Source: Micromonospora sp. ALFpr18c
GTDB taxonomy: Bacteria > Actinomycetota > Actinomycetes > Mycobacteriales > Micromonosporaceae
Direction: 5' to 3'
DNA: 34,584 bases
Assembly: GCF_008868155.1 (NCBI RefSeq)
Contig: NZ_WBKR01000039.1
Span: forward strand, 1-34,584
Below are positions 1-9,316 of this stretch, in pieces. The notes under the pieces were generated by a model that saw only the letters and a list, made by a program, of their open reading frames with translations, ran no database searches and had not been told where the DNA came from. Every line of letters starts with the position of its first letter. Position 1 is the first letter of the stretch. A program made the position numbers and the translations under genes.

Positions 1-16
1 CCGGTTGACTGGTCCG

Positions 17-1198
17 GTGCTGAGGGTGGGATTGACCGGTGGGATCGGGTCGGGCAAGAGCGCGGTGGCCGCACGGCTCGTCGAACGGGGAGCGGTGCTC
101 ATCGACGCCGACCAGATCGCCCGGGAGGTCGTCGCACCGGGCAGTGACGGCCTGGCCGAGATCGTCGCCACCTTCTCCGAGCGGGTGCTGGACGCCGACG
201 GCGCGTTGGACCGGGCCGCGCTGGGCGCGGTGGTGTTCGCCGATGAGGCGGCCCGCCGCCGGCTGGAGGCGATCACCCATCCTCGGGTCCGGGCCCGTAC
301 CGCCGAGCTGACGGCCGCGGCGGCACCCGACGCGATCGTCGTCAACGATGTGCCGCTGCTGGTCGAGGTCGGGCTCGCGCCCACGTACCACCTGGTGGTC
401 GTCGTGCAGGCGGCCGTGCCGACCCGACTGGAACGGTTGGTGCGGGCCCGGGGGATGGACCGCGCGGACGCCGAGCGGCGGATCGCCGCGCAGGCCGATG
501 ACACCCGCCGCCGGGCGGCGGCGGACGTGGTGCTGACCAACGACGCGACCCTGGCGGCGCTGCACGCCGCCGTCGACGGGCTCTGGGAGCAGCGGCTGCT
601 GCCCTACGAGCGCAACCTGCGGGCGCGGCGGGTGGTGCCGGCGACCCGGGCCGACGTGGCCGAGGCGGACCCGAGCTGGCCCGCGCAGTACGACCGGTTG
701 GCCGCCCGGATCCGGCACGCGCTCGCCCCGGCCGAATACCGGATCGACCACATCGGCCCGACCGCGGTGCCCGGTCTCGCCGCGGATGACGTCATCGACG
801 TGCAGGTGGCCCTCCCGCACCTCGCCGACGCCGACGGGCCGCTCACCGACCGGCTGGCGGCCGCCGGTTTTCCCCGGGTGCCGGGGCAGTGGTGGGACGA
901 TCCGCGCCCGGCCGGCAGTGGCCGCTGGGAGAAGCGGCTGCACGGCAGCGCCGACCCGGGCCGTCCGGTACGCCTGCACGTGCGGGCGGCCGACTCGCCG
1001 GGGTGGCGGTACGCGCTGCTGATGCGCGACCACCTGCGGGCCGACCCGGATCAGCGGTCCGCGTACCTGCTGCTCAAGCGGGAGCTGGTCGACGCGGCGC
1101 CGAACGCCGGCGGTTCGGGGACGGCGCGCGACCCGTGGTTCGACGAGGAGTACCTGCGCGCCGAGCAGTGGGCCGCGCAGACCGGCTGGAGGCCCTGA
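17..1198 (+). CDS. coaE: Dephospho-CoA kinase fused to a C-terminal GrpB/UPF0157 domain
   Basis: Catalyses the last step of coenzyme A synthesis, ATP-dependent phosphorylation of the 3'-OH of dephospho-CoA, in the cytoplasm. The N-terminal ~200 residues carry the P-loop GGIGSGKS (residues 8-15), DADQIAREV, and NDVPLLVEVGL, all typical of CoaE. The C-terminal ~190 residues are a GrpB-type domain (PSWPAQYDRL, then DHIGPTAVPGL and DVIDVQVAL). The fused arrangement, ~390-400 aa, is known from Mycobacterium CoaE. The nucleotidyltransferase-like GS of the GrpB domain reads GP here, so that domain may be non-catalytic. I chose GTG at 17 because family proteins start just before V-G-L-T-G-G; an in-frame TTG at 5 is possible. 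Only 16 bases precede it, so the promoter is not visible. It ends 4 nt from the stop of the convergent gene. Confidence 0.93.
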   Translation: MLRVGLTGGIGSGKSAVAARLVERGAVLIDADQIAREVVAPGSDGLAEIVATFSERVLDADGALDRAALGAVVFADEAARRRLEAITHPRVRARTAELTAAAAPDAIVVNDVPLLVEVGLAPTYHLVVVVQAAVPTRLERLVRARGMDRADAERRIAAQADDTRRRAAADVVLTNDATLAALHAAVDGLWEQRLLPYERNLRARRVVPATRADVAEADPSWPAQYDRLAARIRHALAPAEYRIDHIGPTAVPGLAADDVIDVQVALPHLADADGPLTDRLAAAGFPRVPGQWWDDPRPAGSGRWEKRLHGSADPGRPVRLHVRAADSPGWRYALLMRDHLRADPDQRSAYLLLKRELVDAAPNAGGSGTARDPWFDEEYLRAEQWAAQTGWRP

Positions 1199-1202
1199 GG
1201 GG

Positions 1203-1724
1203 TCAGCGGGCGGTGGCCGGGGGGTGGGGCGCCGGGCCCAGCCGGGGCATGACGCCGGGGCTGAGGTCCACCTGGGCCCACGTGCCGGCGCCGGTGTGCA
1301 GCTCCAGCCGACGCAGTGACCCGTCCCGGTCGATCCAGTAGCGCACCTGCCCGTCGGTGGCGCGCAGCTCGATGACGTCCACGGTCCGCCTGTCGGTGAC
1401 GTCCTCGCGTACCCGCAGGGCCGCGCCGCGCTGCGCGGCCGTTCCGGCCGAGATCACCGCGCCGGCCAGCACCGCCAGCTCGTCCGTGCCGGAGCGGGCG
1501 AACCGCCAGGCCCCGGCGGGCGGTGGCATGGGTGGCCGCCCCGGCGTCTCGGCCGTCCCGCCGCCGCCGGCCGCGGCCGGCACGTCGGTGCGGGCCAGGC
1601 CCGTCGCGTCGCGCCAGAGCAGGGTCCGGCGATCGGGTACGCCGAGGTCGGCGACCGCCAGGTACGCGGTGCGGGTGGTCCAGCTCAACCAGCCGGTGCC
1701 CCGCAGGTTGGTGTCGGTGCCCAC
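1203..1724 (-). CDS. Unknown protein between coaE and uvrB; 5' end unresolved
   Basis: I do not recognise this family with certainty. The visible product is ~173 aa, soluble, with a Pro/Gly-rich middle and a C-terminal strand-rich stretch (VDVIELRATDG, QVRYWIDRDGSLRRLELHTG) that faintly resembles a LolA/LppX-like fold; that is inference only. The first canonical start is GTG at 1724, but the frame stays open with strongly GC-rich third positions back to a TAG at 1863-1865. This adds up to 46 residues (including PTGLPRALTDAERHRLDRLP) with no ATG, GTG or TTG. The true start is therefore probably upstream and non-canonical, or altered. In M. tuberculosis an unrelated-looking small gene, Rv1632c, occupies the same place and orientation between coaE and uvrB. 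Confidence 0.7.
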   Translation of the reverse strand: MGTDTNLRGTGWLSWTTRTAYLAVADLGVPDRRTLLWRDATGLARTDVPAAAGGGGTAETPGRPPMPPPAGAWRFARSGTDELAVLAGAVISAGTAAQRGAALRVREDVTDRRTVDVIELRATDGQVRYWIDRDGSLRRLELHTGAGTWAQVDLSPGVMPRLGPAPHPPATAR

Positions 1725-1933
1725 CGGTGCGGTCAGGGTCAGCGTGGCGCCGCCGCCCTGGGCCCGCAGTCGGGCGGGTAACCGGTCCAGTCGGTGTCGT
1801 TCGGCGTCGGTGAGGGCACGGGGGAGCCCGGTCGGCCGCCGCGAGCGGCCTACGTCGAGAGCCTAACGCCGGTGACATGTGCCACACAATGGGAATATTG
1901 AAGCTGATCACGTACCCGCCGTGACGGCCGATC

Positions 1934-1956
1934 CTGTCGGACCTCGGGCGTACCGT
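1934..1956 (+). promoter_or_regulatory. DNA-damage (RecA-NDp/PafBC-type) promoter of uvrB, leaderless
   Basis: A 9-mer CTGTCGGAC (1934-1942), 8 nt, then TACCGT (1951-1956). This fits the published mycobacterial RecA-independent damage promoter TTGTCRGTG-N8-TANNNT at the core TGTCGG and in spacing. The -10 ends 7 nt before ATG 1964, so transcription should start at or next to the start codon (leaderless). The same arrangement precedes uvrA and uvrC in this window. Experimental proof is absent. Confidence 0.65.
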
Positions 1957-1963
1957 TGAGGGT

Positions 1964-4072
<2,109 letters not shown>

Positions 4073-4139
4073 CGACCAACCCGGCGGCGACGCCCCGCGT
4101 GGGCGTGGCCGGTCGGGGCGCGGGAAGGGTGGTCCGAGG

Positions 4140-4979
4140 TTGACAGCGGGGGCGCCGGTCGACGACGAGCTGGTCCTCGGGCTGCCCGAGGTCCGGTTGC
4201 GCCCGTTCGTGGACCGGTACATCGGCTACCGGGAACGCGCGGACGTGCCGCTGGTCCGTCGGGAGACGGCCGGCGTCTTCGTGGTGCTGATCCTGGGTTG
4301 GGGCGCCCCCCTGGACGTGACCGACCCGCGCAGCGCGGAGCGGGGCGTCCAGCGGACGGACTCGTTCGTGGCCGGCACGTTCGACGGCTGGTGCACCACC
4401 CGCACGGTGGGTGTGGGGGAGGGGGTCGAGCTGCTGCTGTCGCCGCTGACCGCCCGTCGACTCCTCGGTCTGCCGCTGGGTGAGTTGACCAACCGGGCGG
4501 TGGGCGTCGGGCACCTCCCGGGCGGCTGGCTCGACCGGCTGCGGGGCCGGCTGGCCGACGCCAACGGCTGGCCGCACCGTTTCGCGCTCCTCGACGCGGC
4601 GCTCGCCGACCGGCTGGCGGCGTCCCCACCGGTCGACGCCCGGCTCGACTGGGCCTGGCGGTGGCTCGTGGCCAGCGGCGGGCGGGGCGGTGTCGGGGCG
4701 CTCGCCTCCGAGTTGGGCTGGAGCCGACGGCACCTGGCGGCCCGGTTCCGGCAGGACGTCGGCCTGCCGCCCAAGACGGCGGCCCGCCTGCTGCGCTTCC
4801 AGCAGGCACGCGCGGCGCTCACCGGCGTCGACGTCACGGCCGGTGCGGGGCGGGCCGTCGACTGGGCGGAGGTGGCGGCCCGCTGCGGCTACTACGACCA
4901 GTCGCACCTCATCCGGGACTTCCACCAGTTCGCCGGTGCCACTCCGGCGGCACTGCTCGCCGCACGCTCCGCGGGCTGA
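4140..4979 (+). CDS. AraC-family transcriptional regulator
   Basis: DNA-binding regulator, ~279 aa. The C-terminal ~100 residues contain the two helix-turn-helix segments of the AraC/XylS domain: GVGALASELGWSRRHLAARFRQDVGLPPKTAARLLRF, then a second helix region ending CGYYDQSHLIRDFHQFAGATPAALL, the family signature (Y-D-Q-S-H-x-x-x-D-F). The N-terminal ~150 residues are a presumed effector domain of unrecognised specificity. TTG at 4140 is the first start in the open frame; a later start cannot be excluded. A VOC protein gene begins 92 nt downstream on the same strand, and AraC-VOC neighbours are common in actinomycetes, so a link is plausible but not shown. Between them lie GC hairpins (a perfect palindrome at about 4982-4995). 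Confidence 0.85.
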   Translation: MTAGAPVDDELVLGLPEVRLRPFVDRYIGYRERADVPLVRRETAGVFVVLILGWGAPLDVTDPRSAERGVQRTDSFVAGTFDGWCTTRTVGVGEGVELLLSPLTARRLLGLPLGELTNRAVGVGHLPGGWLDRLRGRLADANGWPHRFALLDAALADRLAASPPVDARLDWAWRWLVASGGRGGVGALASELGWSRRHLAARFRQDVGLPPKTAARLLRFQQARAALTGVDVTAGAGRAVDWAEVAARCGYYDQSHLIRDFHQFAGATPAALLAARSAG

Positions 4980-5070
4980 CGCGCCCGCCGGCGGGCCGGT
5001 CCCGCCGGGACGCCGGGCCGAGGTCACATTCGTCCAATCGGGAGTGGGCCGCGGGCTGGAGACTGGTCGC

Positions 5071-5439
5071 ATGCGAACCGTCTATCCGATCCTCCGTTAT
5101 CCCGATCCCCGATCCGCGATCGACTGGCTCTGCTCCGCCTTCGGCTTCCAGGTGCACGCCGTGCACGAGGCGCCCGACGGCACGGTCGCGCACGCCGAAC
5201 TCGTCCTCGAGACCGGCATGGTCATGCTGGGCCCGCGGGCTGACGCCGCGCCTCGACCGGCCGACGACGACTGGTCGGTCTACGTGGCGGTGCCCGACGT
5301 CGACGCCCACTGCGCCCGGGCCCGCGCCGCCGGCGCGCAGATCACGCAGGAGCCGTACGACACCGACTACGGCTCCCGCGACTACACCGCCCGCGATCTC
5401 GCCGGCACCCTGTGGGCGTTCGGCACGTACCGGCCCTGA
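5071..5439 (+). CDS. VOC-family (glyoxalase/bleomycin-resistance fold) protein
   Basis: 122 aa, one vicinal-oxygen-chelate module made of two beta-alpha-beta-beta-beta repeats: MRTVYPILRYPDPRSAIDWLCSAFGF opens the first, SVYVAVPDVDAHCARARAAGA the second, and the end has YTARDLAGTLWAFGTY. Members bind or transform small molecules (glyoxalase, dioxygenase or drug-sequestering roles); the substrate cannot be read from sequence. ATG at 5071 gives the canonical start of the fold. The gene follows the AraC regulator on the same strand and may be its target. The product looks cytoplasmic, without signal peptide. Confidence 0.85.
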   Translation: MRTVYPILRYPDPRSAIDWLCSAFGFQVHAVHEAPDGTVAHAELVLETGMVMLGPRADAAPRPADDDWSVYVAVPDVDAHCARARAAGAQITQEPYDTDYGSRDYTARDLAGTLWAFGTYRP

Positions 5440-5586
5440 CCGGCGCGGACGCCGGCCGGAGCGGCACGGGGCGCGCCCGGCCCGGCGACCGTCAGCCGTA
5501 CCGGCAGACCGGGGTCCGCCGCAGCCGGGGCGGGTCCGGACGCGTGGCGGTGCGGAACCGTTCGGTTGCGGTGCGCGAGCAAGGTA

Positions 5587-5615
5587 TTGCACTGGGTGAT
5601 CGTCCTGCGTACTCT
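5587..5615 (+). promoter_or_regulatory. Sigma-70 type promoter of the XRE/DUF5753 gene
   Basis: TTGCAC (5587-5592), a 17-nt spacer, then TACTCT (5610-5615), which fits TTGACA-N17-TANNNT. A purine-rich GGGGAGG ribosome binding site follows at about 5624-5630, 5 nt before ATG 5636. Confidence 0.6.
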
Positions 5616-5635
5616 CCCTCGGTGGGGAGGCCGGG

Positions 5636-6493
5636 ATGCCGCTGCCAACAAGTCCTGTCATTCGACGAGTCCGCCTGGGTGCTGAACTGCGCCAGTTGCG
5701 CCGACGTGAGGCACTGACCCTGGAACAGGTCTGCGACCGGCTGGGCTGGGCCTCGACGTCGAAGCTGTCCCGCATCGAGCTGGGTCAGAGCCGACCGGAC
5801 CTCGCCGACGTGCTGGACCTGCTGGACGTCTACCAGGTGCCGTCGCCGGCCCGCGACGCGCTGATCGTGATCGCCCGGGACGCGGCCACCAGCCGTGGCT
5901 GGTGGAAGACGCTCGGCGAGATGAGCGAGCGGCAGCGGACGTACGCCGAGCTGGAGGCCGGTGCCGCCCACATCGTCGAGTACCAGCCCGCGGTCGTGCC
6001 GGGGCTGCTGCAGACGCCGGCGTACGCCCGGTTGCGGGTCGCCGCGGGCGCCCTGCTCACGCCCGAGGTCGACATCGAGGCGGACGTGCGCGCCCGGGCG
6101 CTGCGGCAGGAGGTGCTGCGTCGGACCGACCCGCCGCGCTACACGGCGGTGCTCGCCGAGGCGGCCTGCGACCCGGGTGACCTGCCGGTCGCGGTGTGGC
6201 GTGAACAGCTGCGGCACCTGGTCACCGTGACCGGGCTGGCCCACGTGACGGTGCGGCTGCTGCCGCGCGGGGCGGCCAGCAGCGGCCTGCACCCGCTCAC
6301 GCCGTACTCCTGGTATGCCTTTCCCGACCCGGCGGACCCGCGGACGGTGATGCTGGAGGCGCTGACCACCGACGTCCGGTTGGCGACGGTGCTGGACGTC
6401 GACCGGTACGAGCGGATGACCGAGGCGCTGCTGGCGGCGGCGCTGTCACCGGAGGAGACGATCACCGCGCTGGCCCGCCGCGTCGGCGAGTGA
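5636..6493 (+). CDS. XRE-family regulator with DUF5753 (Scr1-type)
   Basis: 285 aa. The N-terminal ~75 residues form a Cro/C1-type helix-turn-helix (LGAELRQLRRREALTLEQVCDRLGWASTSKLSRIELGQSRP). The rest is the DUF5753 domain common in Streptomyces/Micromonospora: IVEYQPAVVPGLLQTPAYAR, then LPVAVWREQLRHL and HPLTPYSWYAFPDPADPRTVMLEALTTD. Such regulators usually act in growth or developmental control and are often paired with a small DUF397 protein. I see no DUF397 ORF on either side, so this copy appears to be an orphan. Own promoter and a good ribosome binding site precede ATG 5636. Confidence 0.93.
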   Translation: MPLPTSPVIRRVRLGAELRQLRRREALTLEQVCDRLGWASTSKLSRIELGQSRPDLADVLDLLDVYQVPSPARDALIVIARDAATSRGWWKTLGEMSERQRTYAELEAGAAHIVEYQPAVVPGLLQTPAYARLRVAAGALLTPEVDIEADVRARALRQEVLRRTDPPRYTAVLAEAACDPGDLPVAVWREQLRHLVTVTGLAHVTVRLLPRGAASSGLHPLTPYSWYAFPDPADPRTVMLEALTTDVRLATVLDVDRYERMTEALLAAALSPEETITALARRVGE

Positions 6494-6610
6494 CCCGGCG
6501 TGGGCACGACGGCGCGTCGCGCGGCCACCGGGCCCGGCGCCCCCGAGCCCGTCGGGACCGGCGGCCGGCGCGTGCGCAGGCACGCTAACCGGGGGGTACG
6601 ACAGCTCCAC

Positions 6611-6904
6611 TCAGGCCGGTACGTCGACGAAATGCTCGACCACGGGCGGCCCCGCGAAGTGCGGGCCGATCAGGGCGCGCCACTGCGCGAACCGCTCGGT
6701 GGCCCGGAAGTTCTCCTCGTGCGCCTCGACCGAGTCCCATTCGACCAGCAGCACGAACCGGGTCGGGGACTCGATGCCCCGGGTCATCCGCACTGACCGG
6801 CAGCCGGTCGCCCCGGCGAGGACCGGGTGGCCCTGGGCGTACGCGGCGGCGAACGCGTCCTCGTGTCCGGGCAGTACGTCGATCAACGCGACCTCAAGCA
6901 CCAT
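6611..6904 (-). CDS. Antibiotic-biosynthesis-monooxygenase (ABM) fold protein
   Basis: 97 aa dimeric alpha-beta barrel candidate. MVLEVALIDVLPGHEDAFAAAYAQ, then SVRMTRGIESPTRFVLLVEWDSVEAHEENFRATERFAQWR, is the standard ABM pattern. Family members include small monooxygenases, haem-degrading enzymes and stress proteins; no catalytic residue identifies this one. I start at ATG 6904 because a GGGAGG site lies 9-14 nt upstream and the product then begins at the first beta strand; an in-frame ATG at 6925 would add seven poor residues. It converges on the XRE gene, with 117 nt between them and nothing recognised there. Confidence 0.85.
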   Translation of the reverse strand: MVLEVALIDVLPGHEDAFAAAYAQGHPVLAGATGCRSVRMTRGIESPTRFVLLVEWDSVEAHEENFRATERFAQWRALIGPHFAGPPVVEHFVDVPA

Positions 6905-6916
6905 GCCCGCAGCCTC

Positions 6917-6965
6917 CCACGGCACGGGGACGCCGTGGTGGCGCGGGGTCCACTCGCGGACCCCG
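6917..6965 (-). promoter_or_regulatory. Two hairpins in the 5' leader of the ABM gene
   Basis: A 7-bp perfect stem (6917-6923 with 6932-6938, 8-nt loop) adjoins and slightly overlaps the ribosome binding site. A second 8-bp perfect stem (6944-6951 with 6958-6965, 6-nt loop) lies further upstream. Both are seen directly; a regulatory role is a guess. Confidence 0.35.
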
Positions 6966-7091
6966 ACACACTAGCCTCCTAGGACGCGCTGGCGGGTGTG
7001 TCGCGCTGCGCTGTTCCCGCCGGGGAGGGTGTGCGGTGCCACCGGCTGCCCGGGGTGTGATCACGGCGCGTGGTGGGGAAGAATGGTCCCC

Positions 7092-7213
7092 GAGGAGGGG
7101 AGTATTCCCTCGCGACGGAGTCGTCAGCACGGTCGATCGCCGGAATCCCGGCGTCCCGACCCGGCGCCGTCGGTCGTCACCCGTTCGCGGGTGGCGGCGG
7201 AAGAGACCTCCGA
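7092..7213 (+). ncRNA. yybP-ykoY type manganese riboswitch
   Basis: Lies 90 nt upstream of terC. It has the diagnostic 5' core GGGGAGTA (7097-7104) followed by TTCCCTCG, then GTCGTCAGCAC, a hairpin CACCC-loop-GGGTG within 7178-7193, and the 3' core GAAGAGACCTCC (7200-7211). GGAGG (7094-7098) pairs with CCTCC (7207-7211) to close the element. These elements sense Mn2+ and control Mn exporters and TerC-family genes in many bacteria. Recognised from motif memory, not from a covariance-model search. Confidence 0.8.
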
Positions 7214-7236
7214 CAGTCACCAGAGTTGGCGTCAAC

Positions 7237-7271
7237 GGCACACCGGCCTTCGCGGAGGCGTACGGTGTGCC
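7237..7271 (+). promoter_or_regulatory. Hairpin between riboswitch and terC (candidate expression platform)
   Basis: A perfect 9-bp stem GGCACACCG (7237-7245) with CGGTGTGCC (7263-7271), plus an inner GCCT/AGGC stem. No U-tract follows, so if it is the switch it more likely works through translation or Rho access than as a classic intrinsic terminator. The ribosome binding site GGAGG is at 7290-7294. Confidence 0.5.
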
Positions 7272-7302
7272 CGACGCCGCGTGTCTGCCGGAGGAATGAA
7301 CG

Positions 7303-8301
7303 TTGGACGTGTCCGGATTGGTGTGGGCGGGGACTCTCGTCGCACTGACTGCGGTTCTGCTCGTCGACCTGTTGATCATCGGTCGGCGTCCGCATGAGCC
7401 GAGTGTGCGGGAGTCGAGCCTCTGGGTCGCGTTCTACGTCGGCCTGGCCCTGCTCTTCGGCGCTGGCGTCTGGTTGACCTCCGGGGCCAGTTCGGCGGGG
7501 CAGTTCTACACCGGCTGGCTCACCGAGTACAGCCTCTCGGTGGACAACCTCTTCGTCTTCGTGATCATCATGGCCCGCTTCGGGGTGCCCCGGCAGTACC
7601 AGCAGAAGGTGCTGCTCGTCGGCATCGTGCTGGCCCTGGTGATGCGCGGCGGGTTCATCGCCGCCGGCGCCGCGTTGATCTCCCAGTTCTCCTGGGTCTT
7701 CTACATCTTCGGCGCGTTCCTGATCTACACGGCCGTCAACCTGGCCCGCCAGGGTGAGCCGGACGAGGACGAGTTCTCCGAGAACCTGCTGATCCGGTGG
7801 AGTCGCCGGGCGCTGCCGATCTCCAAGGGCTACGACAGCGCGAAGCTGATGACCCACGAGAACGGCCGGCGGCTGTTCACCCCGATGCTCATCGTGATGA
7901 TCGCCATCGGCACCACCGACGTGATCTTCGCACTGGACTCGATCCCGGCGATCTTCGGCATCACCCAGGAGCCGTACCTGGTCTTCACCGCGAACGTGTT
8001 CGCGCTGATGGGCCTGCGGCAGCTCTACTTCCTGCTCGGCGGCCTGCTCGACCGGCTGATCTACCTGAGCTACGGCCTGGCCGTCGTGCTCGGCTTCATC
8101 GGGGTCAAGCTGGTGCTGGAGGCCCTCGCCGACAACAACCTGCCGTTCATCAACGGTGGGGAGCACGTCGGCTGGGCGCCGCACATCCCGATCTGGCTCT
8201 CGCTGCTGGTCATCCTCGGCACGTTGGGCGTCGCCACCGCCGCCAGCCTGATCAAGTCCTCCCGGGACCGCCGCCGCGAGTTGGCCGACGCCCGACGCTG
8301 A
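7303..8301 (+). CDS. TerC-family integral membrane protein
   Basis: 332 aa, about eight to nine membrane segments. Typical TerC motifs are present: LTEYSLSVDNLFVFVIIMARFGVP near 80-100 and IAIGTTDVIFALDSIPAIFGIT near 205-225, whose acidic residues (D in SVDN and ALDS) lie in the membrane and are thought to handle metal ions. TerC relatives (Alx, MeeF/MeeY) are linked to Mn2+ export or metalation of secreted enzymes; older tellurite-resistance naming is less informative. Start TTG 7303 follows GGAGG with 8 nt spacing; an ATG at 7296 is in another frame. Control by the upstream Mn riboswitch is strongly suggested. Convergent with the NlpC/P60 gene. Confidence 0.95.
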   Translation: MDVSGLVWAGTLVALTAVLLVDLLIIGRRPHEPSVRESSLWVAFYVGLALLFGAGVWLTSGASSAGQFYTGWLTEYSLSVDNLFVFVIIMARFGVPRQYQQKVLLVGIVLALVMRGGFIAAGAALISQFSWVFYIFGAFLIYTAVNLARQGEPDEDEFSENLLIRWSRRALPISKGYDSAKLMTHENGRRLFTPMLIVMIAIGTTDVIFALDSIPAIFGITQEPYLVFTANVFALMGLRQLYFLLGGLLDRLIYLSYGLAVVLGFIGVKLVLEALADNNLPFINGGEHVGWAPHIPIWLSLLVILGTLGVATAASLIKSSRDRRRELADARR

Positions 8302-8309
8302 TCCCGGCG

Positions 8310-8339
8310 CCGGCCGGGTGCCCGAAGGTGCCCGGCCGG
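8310..8339. terminator. Bidirectional hairpin between terC and the NlpC/P60 gene
   Basis: Perfect 9-bp stem CCGGCCGGG (8310-8318) with CCCGGCCGG (8331-8339), 12-nt loop, between two convergent stop codons. No U-tract. Confidence 0.55.
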
Positions 8340-9254
8340 TCAGACCCGGTGCGCGCCCACCAGGGTGGCGGTGCGATCTGCCGGCAGGGCCTCCTCGATG
8401 ACCCGCCGTCGCCGGTAGCAGGCGTGCAGCATCCGCCGTTGCTCGCCGCCCGGGGTCGCGGTGACGATCCCGATGTGGTGGATCTTTCGGCCGGGGCGGG
8501 CGAAGAAGTAGAGGTCGCCGGGCCGTTCCGCGCCGAGTGGCAGCGGAGAGGTGGCGACCGCCTGGTCGTCGGCGTCGCGGGGCAGCAGGACCCCGAAGCG
8601 CCGCCACGCCAGGTGCACCAGCCCCGAACAGTCGATGCCGTACGCGGAGAGCCCACCCCAGACGTACGCCACGTTTAGCAGTCGCTGGGCCACGGCGAGC
8701 GCCTGCTCGGCGCTCGGCGGCTCGCTCGACGGTGGGGCGAGCTGGCTGTCGGGCAGCCAGAGTGGGGCGGCCTGGCCGGGAACGTGCACCGGCTGCCAGC
8801 CGTCGCGGGCCGGGCCGGCCGGGACGAGACGCGTCCCGACGACCACGCCGGGCACCACGACCGGACCGTGCGGTGCGGCGCGCAGCTCGGTGACCGTGGC
8901 GTCCACCACCAGCGGGTCGCCGGCGACGGTCGGGTCGGCGGGGGTCACCTGGTCGGCGGGGAGCCAGCCCGGGTAGCCCCGTGGGTCCAGTTTGGCGGCG
9001 GGCTGCTCGACGGCGACCACCCGGGCCCAGCCGTCCGGGCGTAGTTCGGTGACGAGGACCCGTTCACCGAGTAGGAGTTGGCTCAGGACGCAGTCGCCGA
9101 CCTGCTGGTCGGTGTCCATGCCGGAGATCCAGGCCGGGATGTCGGCGCCGGCGCTGAGCGCCGGGCCGTCGATCGGGCGGACCGCCTCGGGAGAGGTCCA
9201 CAGGGTGGCCACCGCGACCCGGACGAGGGCCTCGCGGCCCGGTTGCAGCTGCAC
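8340..9254 (-). CDS. NlpC/P60 peptidase, YkfC-like (gamma-D-Glu-diamino acid endopeptidase)
   Basis: 304 aa. N-terminal SH3-like regions (ALVRVAVATLWTSPEAVRPIDGPA, then GWARVVAVEQPAAKLDPRGYPGWLP) precede an NlpC/P60 domain: YVWGGLSAYGIDCSGLVHLAW with catalytic Cys at ~209, HHIGIVT with His at ~260, and HACY. The order matches the Bacillus YkfC peptidase, which cuts murein peptides to release L-Ala-D-Glu. I see no signal peptide, which fits cytoplasmic recycling. The next gene upstream encodes a dipeptide epimerase that would use that product, 58 nt away on the same strand. GTG 9254 has a GAGCTGGGGG site upstream. It also has a private promoter. Confidence 0.9.
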   Translation of the reverse strand: MQLQPGREALVRVAVATLWTSPEAVRPIDGPALSAGADIPAWISGMDTDQQVGDCVLSQLLLGERVLVTELRPDGWARVVAVEQPAAKLDPRGYPGWLPADQVTPADPTVAGDPLVVDATVTELRAAPHGPVVVPGVVVGTRLVPAGPARDGWQPVHVPGQAAPLWLPDSQLAPPSSEPPSAEQALAVAQRLLNVAYVWGGLSAYGIDCSGLVHLAWRRFGVLLPRDADDQAVATSPLPLGAERPGDLYFFARPGRKIHHIGIVTATPGGEQRRMLHACYRRRRVIEEALPADRTATLVGAHRV

Positions 9255-9287
9255 GTCAACCCCCAGCTCGATCGGCTGTTCCGGGAA

Positions 9288-9316
9288 ACCCTATGAAAGA
9301 AACCAACGATCATCAA
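9288..9316 (-). promoter_or_regulatory. Promoter of the NlpC/P60 gene, overlapping the epimerase stop codon
   Basis: On the minus strand TTGATG (9316-9311), exactly 17 nt, then TAGGGT (9293-9288). The -35 overlaps the TGA of the epimerase (9313-9315). The tract is locally A/T-rich for this genome. The predicted leader is about 27 nt. Confidence 0.55.
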
